A stretch of DNA of 64,000 nucleotides from Rhipidocladum racemiflorum (lineage: Eukaryota; Streptophyta; Magnoliopsida; Poales; Poaceae): assembly GCA_036346355.1 (NCBI GenBank), contig CM070581.1, positions 9,796,001 through 9,860,000 on the forward strand, read 5' to 3'. The notes beneath the pieces are model-generated. The model worked only from the letters and a program-made list of their open reading frames with translations, did not search any database and was not told the origin of the DNA. The position numbers and the translations under genes are program-made. This document shows, piece by piece, positions 13,140-25,139 of this stretch. Every line of letters begins with the position of its first letter. Position 1 is the stretch's first letter.

Positions 13140-13750
13140 TCTATCCACGTCAAATTTTGGCCGACATGAACGCTCGCCATCGCTCCGCGTCGCCCGTTTG
13201 TGAACCCCATTTATAGCTTAAATAATTCTACCGTGGCTTAAACACAAAATCGCCATAGCGCGGTTGCAAACCACTTTGCTGAGGCACCGTGGGCATAGGT
13301 TCAAGCCCAGCACCTGCTTGCATGGGCGTCGCCCACGCATTTTTTTGCGCGCGACACGTGGCTTTGCCACGTGGTAGCGTCTGGTGCGCTGCCACGGTTT
13401 TTTTTGTTGGAAGGCCCATGGCAATTCTGGAAATTACATGTAAGTCCCCTTTTTTGCGAAAAAGATCCTCAAAAACCTGATTTCGCTTTTTTTTGTAAAA
13501 GGCCCCCGAAAATTTTTACAATTACATCTGAATCCCCCTTTTTTTTTTTGAAAAGACCCTTTTTATGGAAAGGCCCTTGAAAATCTATATTTTTTTTGAA
13601 AAAAACCCTCGAATATTAGATTAATTACGAATTTCAACGGTTTCTTTTTTAGGAGACCCACGAAATTTTGAAAATTAGATGTAGGTTCAAAAGACCCTTA
13701 AATTTTTCTTTTTCACACATTGACGCATGACGGCACGCAGCGTGCACAAC
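13140..13750. repeat. Degenerate tandem repeat with an ACGTGG hairpin
   Basis: From 13425 to 13710, units of roughly 60 bases repeat the pattern AAAAGGCCC...GAAAATTT...AATTACAT with heavy decay. Before it, CACGTGGCTTTGCCACGTG (about 13356-13374) is a near-perfect hairpin. GGTTCAAGCCC at about 13296 resembles a Pol III B box, but no matching A box was found. Confidence 0.4.
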
Positions 13751-14100
13751 GCCCACGTGGCTAGTATACCCTATAACAAAGCCGCTTCCTGATATGTGAT
13801 GTGCAGCACAACACGTCCAAAACTATAACTCAAACAATTCTCCGAGCCCACACAGGATCAGCAGTATATGCTAAACTCTGGGCATGACATCGTACTAGCA
13901 GCAGAAAGTGTAAATAAATACTAGCTAATATATGATCCATTGGATAAAAAAAATAAACGGTTCATATTAAATTTAGTGCACCGTAAAAGAGTATGCTTTC
14001 TTCCATCAATTGCAATTTACAGCGCTAGCTATCTCTGGATCCATCTCTACCAACCAATTTCTCAGGTCGATCATTTGGTATTAATTTAAAGTTTAAACTA
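13751..14100. other. No gene; holds one copy of a dispersed 80-base repeat
   Basis: The block 13908-13992 shares the words TAAATAAATA, CTAAT, TTGGAT/TTAGAT, GGTTCATATT and GTGCACC in order with 48658-48740. A weaker match lies at 46621-46690. The last two flank the truncated amine oxidase copy. Confidence 0.45.
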
Positions 14101-14838
14101 GGGCATATGGACAACACTACATATAGTCCTCAAAACCCCAAATGGATTAGAAGCAAGCAACCAAGCACCAGCCAATCTCTGGGCATGACATCGGCAAAAA
14201 TGATGAGATCAGGCTCGGTGGGGATTGGGATAGGGTTTGCTCAAAACCCAAAACCCCCAAATTCCCATGAGAGAGAGGTGAGGTTAGAGTGATACCTTGG
14301 GGGTTTGCGACCCCGATGGAGGTCGTGACCGTGAGGGGGAGACAACAGGTTTTGGTTCCATGTGGCATCGGTGGTGGAGTGCTTCCGACGTGGGGAGGAG
14401 AATGGGGAGGCGCGGGGAGGACGGCGAGGAGTCGCGAGGAGGATATCAGGGAGGAGGTCACTGAGAGGGAGGTCGCCAAAGAGGAGGTCGCTAGGGGCTA
14501 GGGTTTGGGGGAGGCGAAACGCGCGGGTGCTAAGGTCTGTGCGAGAACCTCAGTATGTTTATATAGTCTCAGGTCATATCTCAAACGGTTTGTGGTTAGA
14601 ACCCTCTGTGATCTGTAGATATCATAGACGGTTTTAGTATATAATCGTCTATGGTATCTATAGGAGTCATCACAGACGGTTTTACAATAAAACCGTCTAT
14701 GATATTACTATATATCATTGACGGTGATGTTTTCATCGATGGATGCATTATAGAACCATCAGTGATGGTCCTCATCACAGACTATTTTTCAAAATCGTCT
14801 GTGATGAGGTGTCTAATATAAGCTTTTATGTAGTAGTG
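14101..14838. mobile_element. CACTA-like non-autonomous element, right end defined
   Basis: The right end reads GTAGTAGTG at 14830-14838, which is CACTACTAC in reverse complement, the hallmark CACTA terminus. From about 14570 to 14820 there are repeated complementary words (CACAGACGGTTTT, AAACCGTCTATG) that fold back on each other as CACTA subterminal repeats do. The GC-rich part (14200-14540) may be internal element sequence. The left end was not located. Confidence 0.55.
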
Positions 14839-15170
14839 ATACCATGAAAAGACATTAGCAACACGGCAGCGGCCTCCACCTCGCTAGGTCGAGCAACCAG
14901 TGCAACAGGGCAAGGCCCACCGGTCTACTGTGCCTCCTTGCTTGGCATTACGTCCATCAGTCACGTACTTAATTAATCACTTGTGTCACGACCTACCAGC
15001 CGAGGAACAAGTGCTCAGTAGGACTCGTCGAGCTATCGTTCCACGACACCTACTATCGAGCTCGGAATATGCGGCAGCTTGTCTGTAGCGATACCTATGA
15101 GGTGCTGGAGTACGTGAGCACAGCATGTGACAAGTGTCACATGTCATTGCTTTCGTAATTGGGGATATGA
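14839..15170. other. No gene seen
   Basis: Short intergenic block between the CACTA-like element and the solo LTR; no conserved frame. Confidence 0.35.
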
Positions 15171-15175
15171 CTAAT

Positions 15176-16110
15176 TGTTTACACCAAGATTTGGCACCTA
15201 TAGCCAATTTGGCAATCTCTACTATATAAAGTGAGAGTTTCTTCCCACGTCACATTAATTGCCCTGCTTAATTGCCCTACTTAATTGCCATGCTTAATTG
15301 CCCTACGCAAGAAACGAAGCGTTGCTTTAATTAGCCAGCTTTTGCAAGAAACGAAGCGTTAAAGATAGATGTTTGATCTTATGAAATAGTATTTTTTATT
15401 TTTTAATCTTTATTTTTCGTTATCAATTTTGTTTTTCGTAGCAACGCACGGGCATATAACTAGTATGATTGATTTGGCAGTTGTAGCCGATTTGGAAAGA
15501 TGAGATTAAATATGGATGCAAGATTTTAGTTGACATCGGTTCAAGTAAAAGATGATTTTTGAAGATTTAGGCTGATACAAATCATAGTTTTACAAGAATT
15601 GGAGAGGATATGACCAGTCTAAATGTTATAAAAAGGAGCAACAGGCAAAACAAAAAAGACATCCAACGATCAACCAACTCGCTCTACTTTTTATTCACTT
15701 TTTGTTGACTAGGAGTAATTTATTAGATGTGTAATCTTTCCTCTGTAATCCACCTTGATCAATAAAATTGCGCATCACCGATTTTGATCATTATCGACTT
15801 ACATTATCTATGTTTGCTTTTTCTCTGATCTTGTTGCGCATCGTCTTTTTCGAGAAAAATCAACCTTTACCAACCATCTACTCAGTTCAATTATGCTGTT
15901 TAGATCTATCGTTACTTGCGGTTTAATCGACTTGGATAACTATTTAGATTGGATTATCATTGAGAAAATAATCGAATGTAATAGTCCTTTAGATCACATA
16001 TTTTTCTTGCCGATTACGGGATCAAATCGGCTAGTACGCTCGTACTCAGATTAAATCCGGTATTTACGTGTGCTAGTGCGTTAATCCATCATATTTTTTT
16101 AGCGTCAACA
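15176..16110 (+). mobile_element. Solo LTR of a Ty3/gypsy family, split by a Helitron
   Basis: The LTR starts TGTTTACACC and ends GCGTCAACA, flanked by CTAAT (15171-15175) and CTAGT (16111-16115), a 5-base target duplication with one mismatch. Apart from the Helitron at 15216-15463, it aligns along its length with the 3' LTR at 45673-46382: the TTTGGCAC start, a TATAAAA box near 15630, TTGACTAGGAGTA/TCAACTAGGAGTA, ATCAATAAA and TTGCGCATC follow in the same order. No internal region is attached, so it is a recombinant solo LTR. Confidence 0.8.
15216..15463 (+). mobile_element. Short non-autonomous Helitron
   Basis: It starts TCTCTACTATATAAAG and ends GCACGGGCATATAACTAG, the usual ends of small grass Helitrons, and it sits between host A (15215) and T (15464) with no target duplication. 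It is 248 bases, carries no protein, and interrupts the solo LTR 40 bases from the LTR start, so it is younger than that LTR. Confidence 0.85.
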
Positions 16111-16739
16111 CTAGTTTTACAAATTCATTCGCACAGGCCATATTTAAAAAAGAATATGTCAGAGGCAACAAAAGCAAAGAATTCCTAACCAAGTCTTAAA
16201 AACGTATTGCCGTCTGACGCGCAAAGCGTACTCGCACCGCACCCACCGACTCGCCGCGCGCGCACTCCGGCTCGTTGCCGATCCACCCTAACTGGTATGC
16301 CAACCAAAATGATTTATTTCTTTAAGTAGTTTAACTACACAATCAACTATACTATTATGCTGTAATACATCTCGATATGTTTTTAAGTGAGCATCCATCT
16401 TTTTTTTTTATCCTTGAGTTGTTCAAGATTCATTTCTTTAAGTAGTTTATATACACAATGGACTATATATAATATTTTGCAGCAATACATCAATTGATCA
16501 TCTATCTTATTTTTCTCTACCATGAGTTGCACAACTCACGGAAGCCGCCACCCCCTAAAAAAAAATCTGAAATAGATTATTTGAATAAATTCAGAAAAAA
16601 ATTGATTCCTAAAAGAATCTATTGAGGAAGAATCTTCAATAAAAAAACAATGATTAGAATTGGTTATGGAATCAATATATATTAACCATTTCATCGAGTC
16701 AATCGCAAGACCAGGAATATAACCCCTATTATAGGGAAA
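16111..16739. other. No gene assigned
   Basis: Two short related stretches (16300-16400 and 16430-16500: TTTCTTTAAGTAGTTTA, ACACAAT, AATACATC) form a decayed direct repeat. An open frame on the minus strand (16536-16778) could not be matched to any protein I know. Confidence 0.35.
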
Positions 16740-17400
16740 GAGATTGGAGCCCAACTGGGTGTCCCACGTGGCATCCATTTTTTTTTGCGAAAAACCCTCT
16801 TCGGTTCTTTGAAATTACGAATAGGTCCTTGTGCGATTTTATGTGAGAGTAAAATATTTTTCTCAGTTCGCGTTTAGGTCCCTGGTTTGCAGTTTTACAG
16901 AGAGAGCCTCCCGTTAAATACGAATCGCGAACGAGCCCTTTTCTAATTTTTCAAGCAAACAAGTCCAAAATTATAGCAGATATGTCTCCGCGGTTTACGT
17001 TCGTGTCCTTTGTCTGTTTTGCCCGAAAAAAATATTTTCGTGTTCCGTTTTTTCTCCAGAGCATGCGAAAAATATTTTTATTGGCCGTTTTTCCAGAAAA
17101 AAATGGAAAACCGTTCCTTTCTCCGTTTTGCCCAGAAAAAATATTTTCGTGATCTGTTTTTTCTTCAGAGCATGGGAAAAATGTTTGTGTTGACCGTTTT
17201 CCCAAAAAAAATGGAAGACCGTTTTCTTTCTCCGTTTTGCCCGGAAAAAATGTTTTCGTGATCCGTTTTTCCTCTGGAGCCGTTTTCCAAAAAAAAATAT
17301 GAAAATTCGTTTTCCGTCCCTCGTTTTTACGCGTTTTTCCTCGCTTTTCCCATTGAAAAATCAAGGGAGATAATTTTTTTTTTCAGCTCGATTTCTTATA
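16740..17400. repeat. Right arm of the long inverted-repeat pair
   Basis: This is the reverse complement of the 11020-11770 block. TTTTACAGAGAGAGCC, CGAACGAGCCC and the GTCCAAAATTATA segment occur in mirrored order, followed outward by CGTTTT...CCAGAAAAA units. The repetitive GGAGAAAA part is outermost in both arms. This suits either one element of about 6.4 kb with long terminal inverted repeats or two separate opposite copies. Confidence 0.6.
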
Positions 17401-18998
17401 TTACCCGGTGAACGCATGGGGTGTTAAACTCGGCATCTATAATTTTTTTTGGAACTCAAAATCTAATATTGTCTAGAGCGATCTCTAATATTTTTCAAAA
17501 GTGTATTATCTTGGATATTCCTACCTTTTTCAGAAATAAAAATTTGAATCAAATTTTGCACGGCGCGGCGGAGCGCGCAAATATGCCTAGTGTTTCTTAT
17601 GCACAAATATTGTGTAGATGTAGCAAATAGTTGCAACACTTATTATTTTATATTAATATGGATAGAGTAATGCAGATCCAAACAATAATTAACCTAACAA
17701 TGTTCTCCGTCCGGTCACCAATAGTTATTATCGTAGATATCGACATATTCTCTCATATACAGCTTCGATCACTTATTTCTATTATAATATATTTATAAAT
17801 GTAACAAAATTATAATATTATAAAAGTACTTTTCTAGACAAATCTACATATATAATTTTTATGCATCCAAATTAAATATTTAAAAGATACTGACAATCAA
17901 AATTTTAAAAATTTAACCACACCTATATTCAAAACGACAAGAATTTGTGAGTTGTGACCACAGGGAGTTGCTCTACACCGTTTGCACCGGCGGATTCACC
18001 TCTCGGGCAAGACGGGTGACTGCCTGAGCTCTCCAGTGACGAGCTATAGTGGTGTAATGCAGCTCTACCATCGTAAACACTATAAAAAACATACTTATCC
18101 TAGATAAGATTTTATCCTGAGTCATCGAGTAATTAGATTTTACAAGCTAGGTTCCCCAAATAAAATTTGCGGAGCGGACATACGCACTGTAGCTCTGTCG
18201 CGCCCTCGCCTCATGACGGTTTGCCATGACATTGTCGCCAATTCCGGCTGGGTCCGCCGTGCCTGTGGACCCAAACATATGGCAGCCTTCGCCCCCGTAC
18301 AAGTTTGATGTGTTATTTCCACTTTGATTTTTCAATAGTCGAACCCGCGACATATGACTTGTAACAGTAATAGCCAATTGTTATATAGTAGGTACTTCCC
18401 CCGTTAAAAAATATTTGATGTTTTAGAAAACACTTAACTTCAACTATCAATACATATTAGATTGGTCAAGTGAAAATAGTATCATTAGATCAGTCATGGA
18501 AAATATTTTTATAATAATAATTTTATATTTTTTAACATATATATTGTTGTAAGCAATAGTAATCAAAGCTACGCGGTAAAGACCGCGTCGATATTGAAAA
18601 TATCGATCGTATATTCCTGATCAGACGGAATAACTACGTGTGTATATGCTATTTCATTAATTGTCAGAGAGATGAAGTTAATAAATTGATACAATTAATT
18701 AGTTATGCAAGCCGGTCTCCATCCATCACCTCTAGCATCTAGCTCATATTCATCAAAACGTCAAAGTCTTCTCTAAGATAGGCTACAGTGTTCTAACTGG
18801 AGTGTAGCGTGCCGCCTGGTAGTAACAAAGGAAAAAAGGAAAGAAAAACTGGAGCCGTGGAGTGTATAGCAATCAGTTGTCTAGGTCTCACTGACGAGCC
18901 AGGTCAGGTTCATTGTGTTTATTTATTTGTTATTTTTGGATCCAACGTGGACTGCAACGCCGTCTCCTGCCGAAGGGTCACCGTGTGCCATGCGCGTT
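17401..18998. other. No gene seen; AT-rich, possible decayed Stowaway-like MITE
   Basis: No coding region is supported. About 18395-18640 starts TACTTCCCCCGTTAAAAA and ends near AGACGGAATAA, loosely like a Stowaway MITE (CTCCCTCCGT ends), but the arms are too decayed to be sure. At 17560-17592 a GC-rich stem followed by ATATGCCTAGT resembles a Helitron 3' end without a partner. Confidence 0.3.
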
Positions 18999-19117
18999 GA
19001 GATCCTCTGACGTCGATTGTCTGACGTTGAGTCACTGACATGTGGGCCCAACAACACGTAGAGCCCACATGTCAGTGTGACTCAACGTCAGAGGACACGA
19101 CGTCAGAGGATACTCTC
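18999..19117. repeat. Fold-back element of about 120 bases
   Basis: The left half (GATCCTCTGACGTCG ... TGACATGTGGGCCC) is almost perfectly complementary to the right half (GAGCCCACATGTCA ... CGACGTCAGAGGAT), with a loop of about 11 bases near 19050. A foldback MITE is the simplest reading. A long hairpin transcript would also be possible if it were transcribed. Confidence 0.7.
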
Positions 19118-19527
19118 CCGTGCCATGCAACATGCTGAGAACTTTCTCCGGTGCCGGTAGGGTTTCTCTCTGCTCAAATTGTGAAACCCTTTCAGCAAGA
19201 AACCCAAACAAGACACGAGCTTCCATTTAAACGGCTTCATGCATGACGCTACTGCACGCGATCCAGCTTGTGTACAATCGACGAGGTAGGGTTTTCTTTG
19301 CGAATATTAATCGACGAGGAAGTTATAGGGCCGGTCGGTTGCTTGTGTTCAACGAGCCTGGTTCCGTGCATGAGACGGCCTCAATTGGTCTTTAATAGAT
19401 CAGAGACAGAGAGAGACAGAATTAGACTTCACCGGGCGCGCTACCTACCGCCCACGACCGCCAGCTGATCGAATACATATCCAAAACACGTCGGACAATG
19501 CGACTCTCATACGGAAGAAGACTGTAC
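19118..19527. other. No gene seen
   Basis: Spacer between two small elements; frames are short and unlike any protein. Confidence 0.35.
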
Positions 19528-19530
19528 TAA

Positions 19531-19789
19531 GGCCCCGTTTGACGGCCTGCATTCTAGTAGGAACGAAGCGATTCCATTCTTTGGTAAACGCGTTTGAGTA
19601 AATTAGAATCACTTTCGCAAACCGCTTGGATACGGTTCCATTCTAGTAGAAACTAGTGAAACGGGGTTGAGGGTGATTCAACCACGGTGTAGAAAAGAAG
19701 AAAGCGTTCGAGGAGAATCGTTAGAGTTTTAGCCCGTTTGGTCTCCTTCTCTCAGTAGAAATGTCGGTTCCAAGTTGCCAAACGGGGCC
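19531..19789. mobile_element. Tourist-like (PIF/Harbinger) MITE
   Basis: Ends are GGCCCCGTTTG and CAAACGGGGCC, perfect inverted copies, flanked on both sides by TAA (19528-19530 and 19790-19792), the expected 3-base target. At 259 bases without coding capacity it is a typical grass MITE. Confidence 0.9.
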
Positions 19790-19994
19790 TAAATAGTACA
19801 TGCAAGCTATCGATACTGAACCCTTCCATTCACCTGAAATAATGGAACCAAATGGTACAGGACCATCCCATCCCGTTCAACCTCATCTCATCGATCAAAC
19901 ACACCCTTCATATTTTAAGATGTACTAGTACTGCATAAAAATGTCGACTAATTTACAATCATTCTCATGCTTTCCACTGTGCGATTCAGCTCTA

Positions 19995-20240
19995 TCTTTC
20001 TCTCATAATGACACATGTCAACTCAGAAAAGTTTCAACTAAGGAAAAATCATATCGACTTTCAACTAGGAAAGTTTTAACTCGACATATTTCAAACCAAA
20101 AAAAAATTTCAAGTGAGGAAATTTTAGTACGAGAAATTTCATAAACTTTATGTTTGAAAACTGTCAATTCAAAAATTTTCGGTTCAAAAACTCTAAATTT
20201 TAAACTCAAATAAAAAATTCAACTCACAGAAAATCTACCC
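19995..20240. repeat. Degenerate GAAACTTTT-repeat element, copy C (reverse)
   Basis: The words AAAGTTTCAACT, GAAATTT and AAAACTTT recur about every 20 bases in the complement of the pattern in copies A (12340-12905) and B (25360-25690). Only the core is clear here; the flanks are not. Confidence 0.5.
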
Positions 20241-20249
20241 GACTTGGAG

Positions 20250-23200
20250 GCATTTCGTCGGTTATGTTGTACTAATCCTTTTTATACTCTGTAAAAGGGC
20301 ACCAGTTTCATGCCGCGAATTGGGCACATAGTAGAAAATCTTTGCTAGTTAACCACAAGTCAATTAGGAATTCGCTTTTGCAGGTAGAAGAACCTCATCA
20401 TTCGGTAATGCCAAGACACTGAAAAACGAACATGGCTAGCACTCCAAATGCTCTTCCTCTCCCGCTTGCAACACATGTCGCATGGAAAAGGGGTTGCGGT
20501 AGGAGCATCGCTACGGACAACCCTAAATTAGACTTTATGAAGACTACTAGGAAGATCTGCGCGGAATACCGCGCCGTTAATAGTATCGTTTGGCTAATAA
20601 AGATCAAGTATAAAATAGTTTAAGAATGTAAGGATAAATCTTATCTTTCTTAATCAATCCATATAAATGTAGGGAAGACAAAATATATAATGCTTATTGA
20701 GAATCAAATTCAGGAGATGATTGGAACGGAAACTGTTAATCATAGTTGGATCTGTTATTCAAGAACGATATGATCAGCAGTATTAGGTTATAGGCGAAAG
20801 TAATTAGGCAAGGGGAGACGTACTGCAGTTATCCCTGATAGAATTGTGGGGAACAGAAAGGTGCAATGCAATGTTAAATAATGGCAAAACGTTGAAGCTA
20901 TGAATAATAATAAATACTTTGGATAAAATATATATGATTAAGGGTCAGCATAGGTAGTGATATATTTAGCCATGGTTCGACACATATAGGTTCATATGAT
21001 GTTCATTATATGTGCAATAAAAAGACCAGCTAATTAACATACATAATTACTTGAGTACGTTGGTAGTATAATAAATAATATTATTAGTCTACCATGGTAG
21101 CACGTTAGCACAATAGATATATGTAAGGTAGTATCCAAAATAGGCATAATGTACATGAGGTTGGTATTTCTTTCAGACTATTTGTTTTGCCTTCAAATAA
21201 TAGGTAGGTCAAGGACATGGAAACTTGATATATAACATTTGTCCTGCAAGAATAGAAATGAAACGGGTAAAAAGCCGTAGATTCATGTTTGAGGCAAGAA
21301 ACAAGGCTCTCAAGTGGTGAATACATAAATAACCAGATACATGGACGGTGTAAGCAACGCTGATCTCATATATCGAGGTTGGCAAAGTGTATACCACAAT
21401 TTTGTTGGGAAACAACTCACCTGAATTAATTACAACCCTGCATGGGAACATCGAAAACAAGCACCGTGGCACGACAAAGTCAATTACTGCTTATCATCAA
21501 CGGTACAATGATAGAATACTAACGATAACCATTATTATGCTTGAAATTCTTTCGATATTCTTAACACATGCAAGTGCAACTCAAATAATTATTAACATTT
21601 GCAACTAAAAAGGATACTAAGTTTGAATTCTATACATCAACACAAAATCGTGAGCAACATTGTCTCGAACATAAATGATGACCAACAAGGTGACAAGGAC
21701 AAGAGTAAATAAATATGGCAATATTCTGCTTGAGAATGGAAAAGGGTGATGCAGAGTTTACAGATTAAACTATAGCTTTCCACATGGGAAACCTTTTATA
21801 CATCTACTCTCACAAGGCTAATTAAATAAAAGGTGTTGTAAAGAAAATCTGTCTATATAAGGTCTCTAGGGGATTGGTTATACCACATGATAAATAAGCT
21901 TGAATAAAAACTAATGAGCTGATGGACCTATCACCGAACTAAGGCAATGATTCATATTAATTGGTTGATTAATCATAATCAAGATACATGATATAACAAG
22001 ATAGCACCATTGGCCTTTACTTGTCTCTTCGCTCAACGAACAAACTAAACTTCATTGGAGTAATGTATCTATAATAGAATAAAATAATTTCTTTGAATAA
22101 AACATAAGTGAAATATAAACGGTATGTTTGTAATATACCTAGAATAGACCTTGTAATAAAGATGAAGTTTATCCAATATTAGCACTCCGTAATCCATTGG
22201 CACCGTGAATATTCCAATGAGAGCAATATAAGGATTGCTAGATTGGTGTTACTTCTATGCCAAAGAGGTAATGCGAAGACAAAAGGAAAATGAAGAGGAA
22301 AAATGGACATAGAAACATGACTATTTTTTAAAAAAATATGGAATAATCCTATAATAATGGAATCCATGCTCGTATCAATTTGTTTTTTCACCAATCATAG
22401 CACATGTCTCAGATATGAGATATGGTTTCCACCAAAACCATGGTTACAATTCTATGAAAAAGAAATATGGATTAGCAATGCAACAAGAAAAGAAACTGTG
22501 GTTCTTTAGATGTCAATAGGAGGTTATTCTTGATAATTAGTAATTAATCTCAACCACATATTGGGACGCAAGTAAATACACATAAAGATGTATAGACAAC
22601 CCAAAACCTGGGCCTCACCACCATACAAAGAAGAATCGAATGTACTTTTCACTACCTGGGACAACCCATTTGTCAAGGAATCGACATGAGCATCTAAGTG
22701 AAGTAATTGTGCCAATGATCTTTTACATGTAGTCAACATGCATAAGTATATTTTCAGTGGCAAATAAAACATTATGTTTACCTTTAGCAACAGACAAAGG
22801 CAAGAACGCCTAAATGATGAAAGCCTCTCGCAGACCGACCTTGAAGTCCATCATCTCGCAGCGAAGCCTCAACATGACCTCCATCTCAAAACCAAATGCG
22901 TAAAAAGAAACTAAACACTTAAGCCGTAACCAATGGCTCGCCAAGGGAAGGAGCAGAATGGAACAAAAGTCATGTAGAAAGGAAATTAACAAAGGAGATC
23001 GTGAATAAACCGCAAAATGGTAACTTGCTAGATGGAGAGGCAAGATGATGCACTATGTTCGCAAGATCGAACCTGCATATGCCTGCAAACATGGAGAGGC
23101 AAAGATGATACATTGCATAAGATATTTGTTTGATTAAATCAAATGCTCAAAGAAACGAACAACCACACGAGTCTCTCGTTATGACTTGTGAGTCAAAGAT

Positions 23201-24282
23201 CACAAGCTACACATTGATTCAAGCTCATGAGAGTAATTTAAATGGACAATATTTTTTAATTGTTTCCACCTAAGAATCAAATGGAAATTACTTACCGTAA
23301 AAGAGAGGTGCTACTACAAAACCTCAAGCATGTGATTGATCACCTATATGACAAATACAATAATTAAGTAAATGAGCATACCTGCACCAAATTCCGAAAC
23401 AGGGCTATGGCCTCCAACCAAGCACATCACCAAGATGCCAATGGACTGACAGGGTACAGCCAAATGAGCAAAGCCGTAAATACAAATAACTGAAGGTTCC
23501 GCTTCAAACAAAAAACAATGCTAGCAAAGAAACATGTCAAATGTGATCAAACAACAAGCTTTCCTTAGAATAATGTATAACATCACATAACAAAACATCG
23601 CATTGAAGTTTCAAGTTGTGCCACATTGCTACTTAGTCGATCTAGATTGCAAGAATATTTAAAAACTCACAGAGATGTTATGGCACAAAGGAAAAATTAG
23701 CACTAGGGATTTGTTTTAGTAATCAATATTTTTCTTCGCAAAAAGTTTGTGAATTCTAAACCAAAATAATTAAAGATGTCTCATGACAGAGGGTGAAATA
23801 ATGTTTTACACCTAAAAATTAGAAAGTTTGTACTCATTGACAAAATAGTACACATGGGTATATATCTCAAATCTAAATTTTGGGATCAAATAGGTAACAT
23901 AAAGTATTGCATCCCCACGATGAAAATTTCTTTGGGGTCATATAGATCATATAAAGAAGTTGCAAGTGGCACCTAGTTTCACAAGCATTAGAAGTAACTT
24001 ATTGAAGTATGGATTTCTCTTAAACCAAAGAATCATGATACACACCAGAAAGAACAAACTCAAGGAGAAGTCATGCACTATTGTATTTGATATTTCCTCA
24101 AAGCAAACGGGAGTATATTAATACATAAAGGCCTATCATGAAGGCAATAGGGAAGCGGTAGAAAGTGTATCAACTGAGATTTAATAAATCGCTACTTATT
24201 TATATTTGCCGTATGGTACATGTCAATTCTTTTATACCGACTATTTGAATAAGTCAATCTAATATAAATTCAAGAAATGATC
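20250..24282. other. Four kilobases without a recognisable gene
   Basis: The sequence is AT-rich and intron-like. One minus-strand stretch (about 22668-22730) reads as a short open segment ending in CAG|GTAGTG, a plausible exon, and another open stretch on the minus strand lies at 22810-22900. Neither could be tied to a protein. They could belong to a transcript starting at the GC-rich block 24283-25107. Confidence 0.25.
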
Positions 24283-25107
24283 TTACTGTATGAATGATCC
24301 AAGCATATCTTGACTAAATGCATATTGAAGAACTAAGTTTTTGTCATACGAATTGACCCCGCTTAGTGCGAGAACAGATTTGACCGCTTGATTAATAACA
24401 CCAAGATCAAGAGCGTAACCCGAACAAAAAAATAACAAATACGCTGTAACACCACACCTCAACCTTGTGAGGACGATGGGGAAAAATGGGGACGCACAGC
24501 CAAGGGAGGGCCAAAGCGGAGGCGCGAGGGAAGGGGGAGCGCGGCAAGAATGGTCACGCCGGAGGCGGCCGGGTAGGGCGGATCGGGTGGAGGATGAGGA
24601 CTCAGAGGCCGAAGCGGACGGAGCGAGCGGTAGCACTCCTTGAGAGCTCAGCAGAGGGCTCGCATGGCTCGCTAAGGAAGAGACGTGGGGAGGAGGCGCC
24701 GCCGCCGCGAGCAGCACGGCTCGGACCGAGGAAGGGATGGGGAGGGGAGGCGAACGCCGGCCGCCAAGGAGCAGCACGGTTTCGGCGAGGAAGGGATGGG
24801 GAGGGAGGCGACACGGCCGCCGCGGGAGAAGCGGTGGTAGCGATGGTGGCTGCGTGAGGTGGCAATCGCGCGTGAGCGAGGATGGTAGGGTTTCGGGGAG
24901 TGGAGACGAACGAACGAATCGCTGGCGGTCCGCGCCGCCAGTCGCGACCGACGGCCGTTTCACCGCCTGGTTTGGGGTAGGAGCCGATCGGACGGCAGAG
25001 ACGAAGTCGATCGGACGGCAGCAAATAAGGAGGTGACGTGGACACCGGGAGAGCTCGTGAAGGCCACGCTCTTTATGATATGTTACCATGAACCATACCC
25101 CCCCCAC
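24283..25107 (-). other. GC-rich possible first exon of an unknown minus-strand gene
   Basis: An open frame runs through this stretch on the minus strand, but its Pro/Ser/Arg-rich make-up follows from CCN and GCN repeats and the reverse strand is also open. CTTCCTCGCCGAAAC-type blocks repeat (24715-24805). A donor-like CACAAG|GTTGAGG lies near 24463. It looks like a grass 5' exon with a CpG-rich promoter. I do not recognise a product, and a GC-rich piece of a mobile element is equally possible. Confidence 0.25.
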
Positions 25108-25139
25108 ACACCCCCGCGCGGGGCATTGAAGACAAATCT

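Noticed and set aside
13296..13306. Pol III B-box-like word suggesting a SINE or tRNA
   Set aside because: No A box at the right distance and no cloverleaf could be drawn.
16536..16778. Open frame that looked organelle-like because of its AT-rich Ile/Ser/Phe composition
   Set aside because: I compared it with plastid proteins I know and found no match; its end overlaps the inverted-repeat arm.
17560..17592. Possible Helitron 3' end (GC-rich stem then CTAGT)
   Set aside because: No TC-type 5' end with matching flank was found, so no element can be defined.
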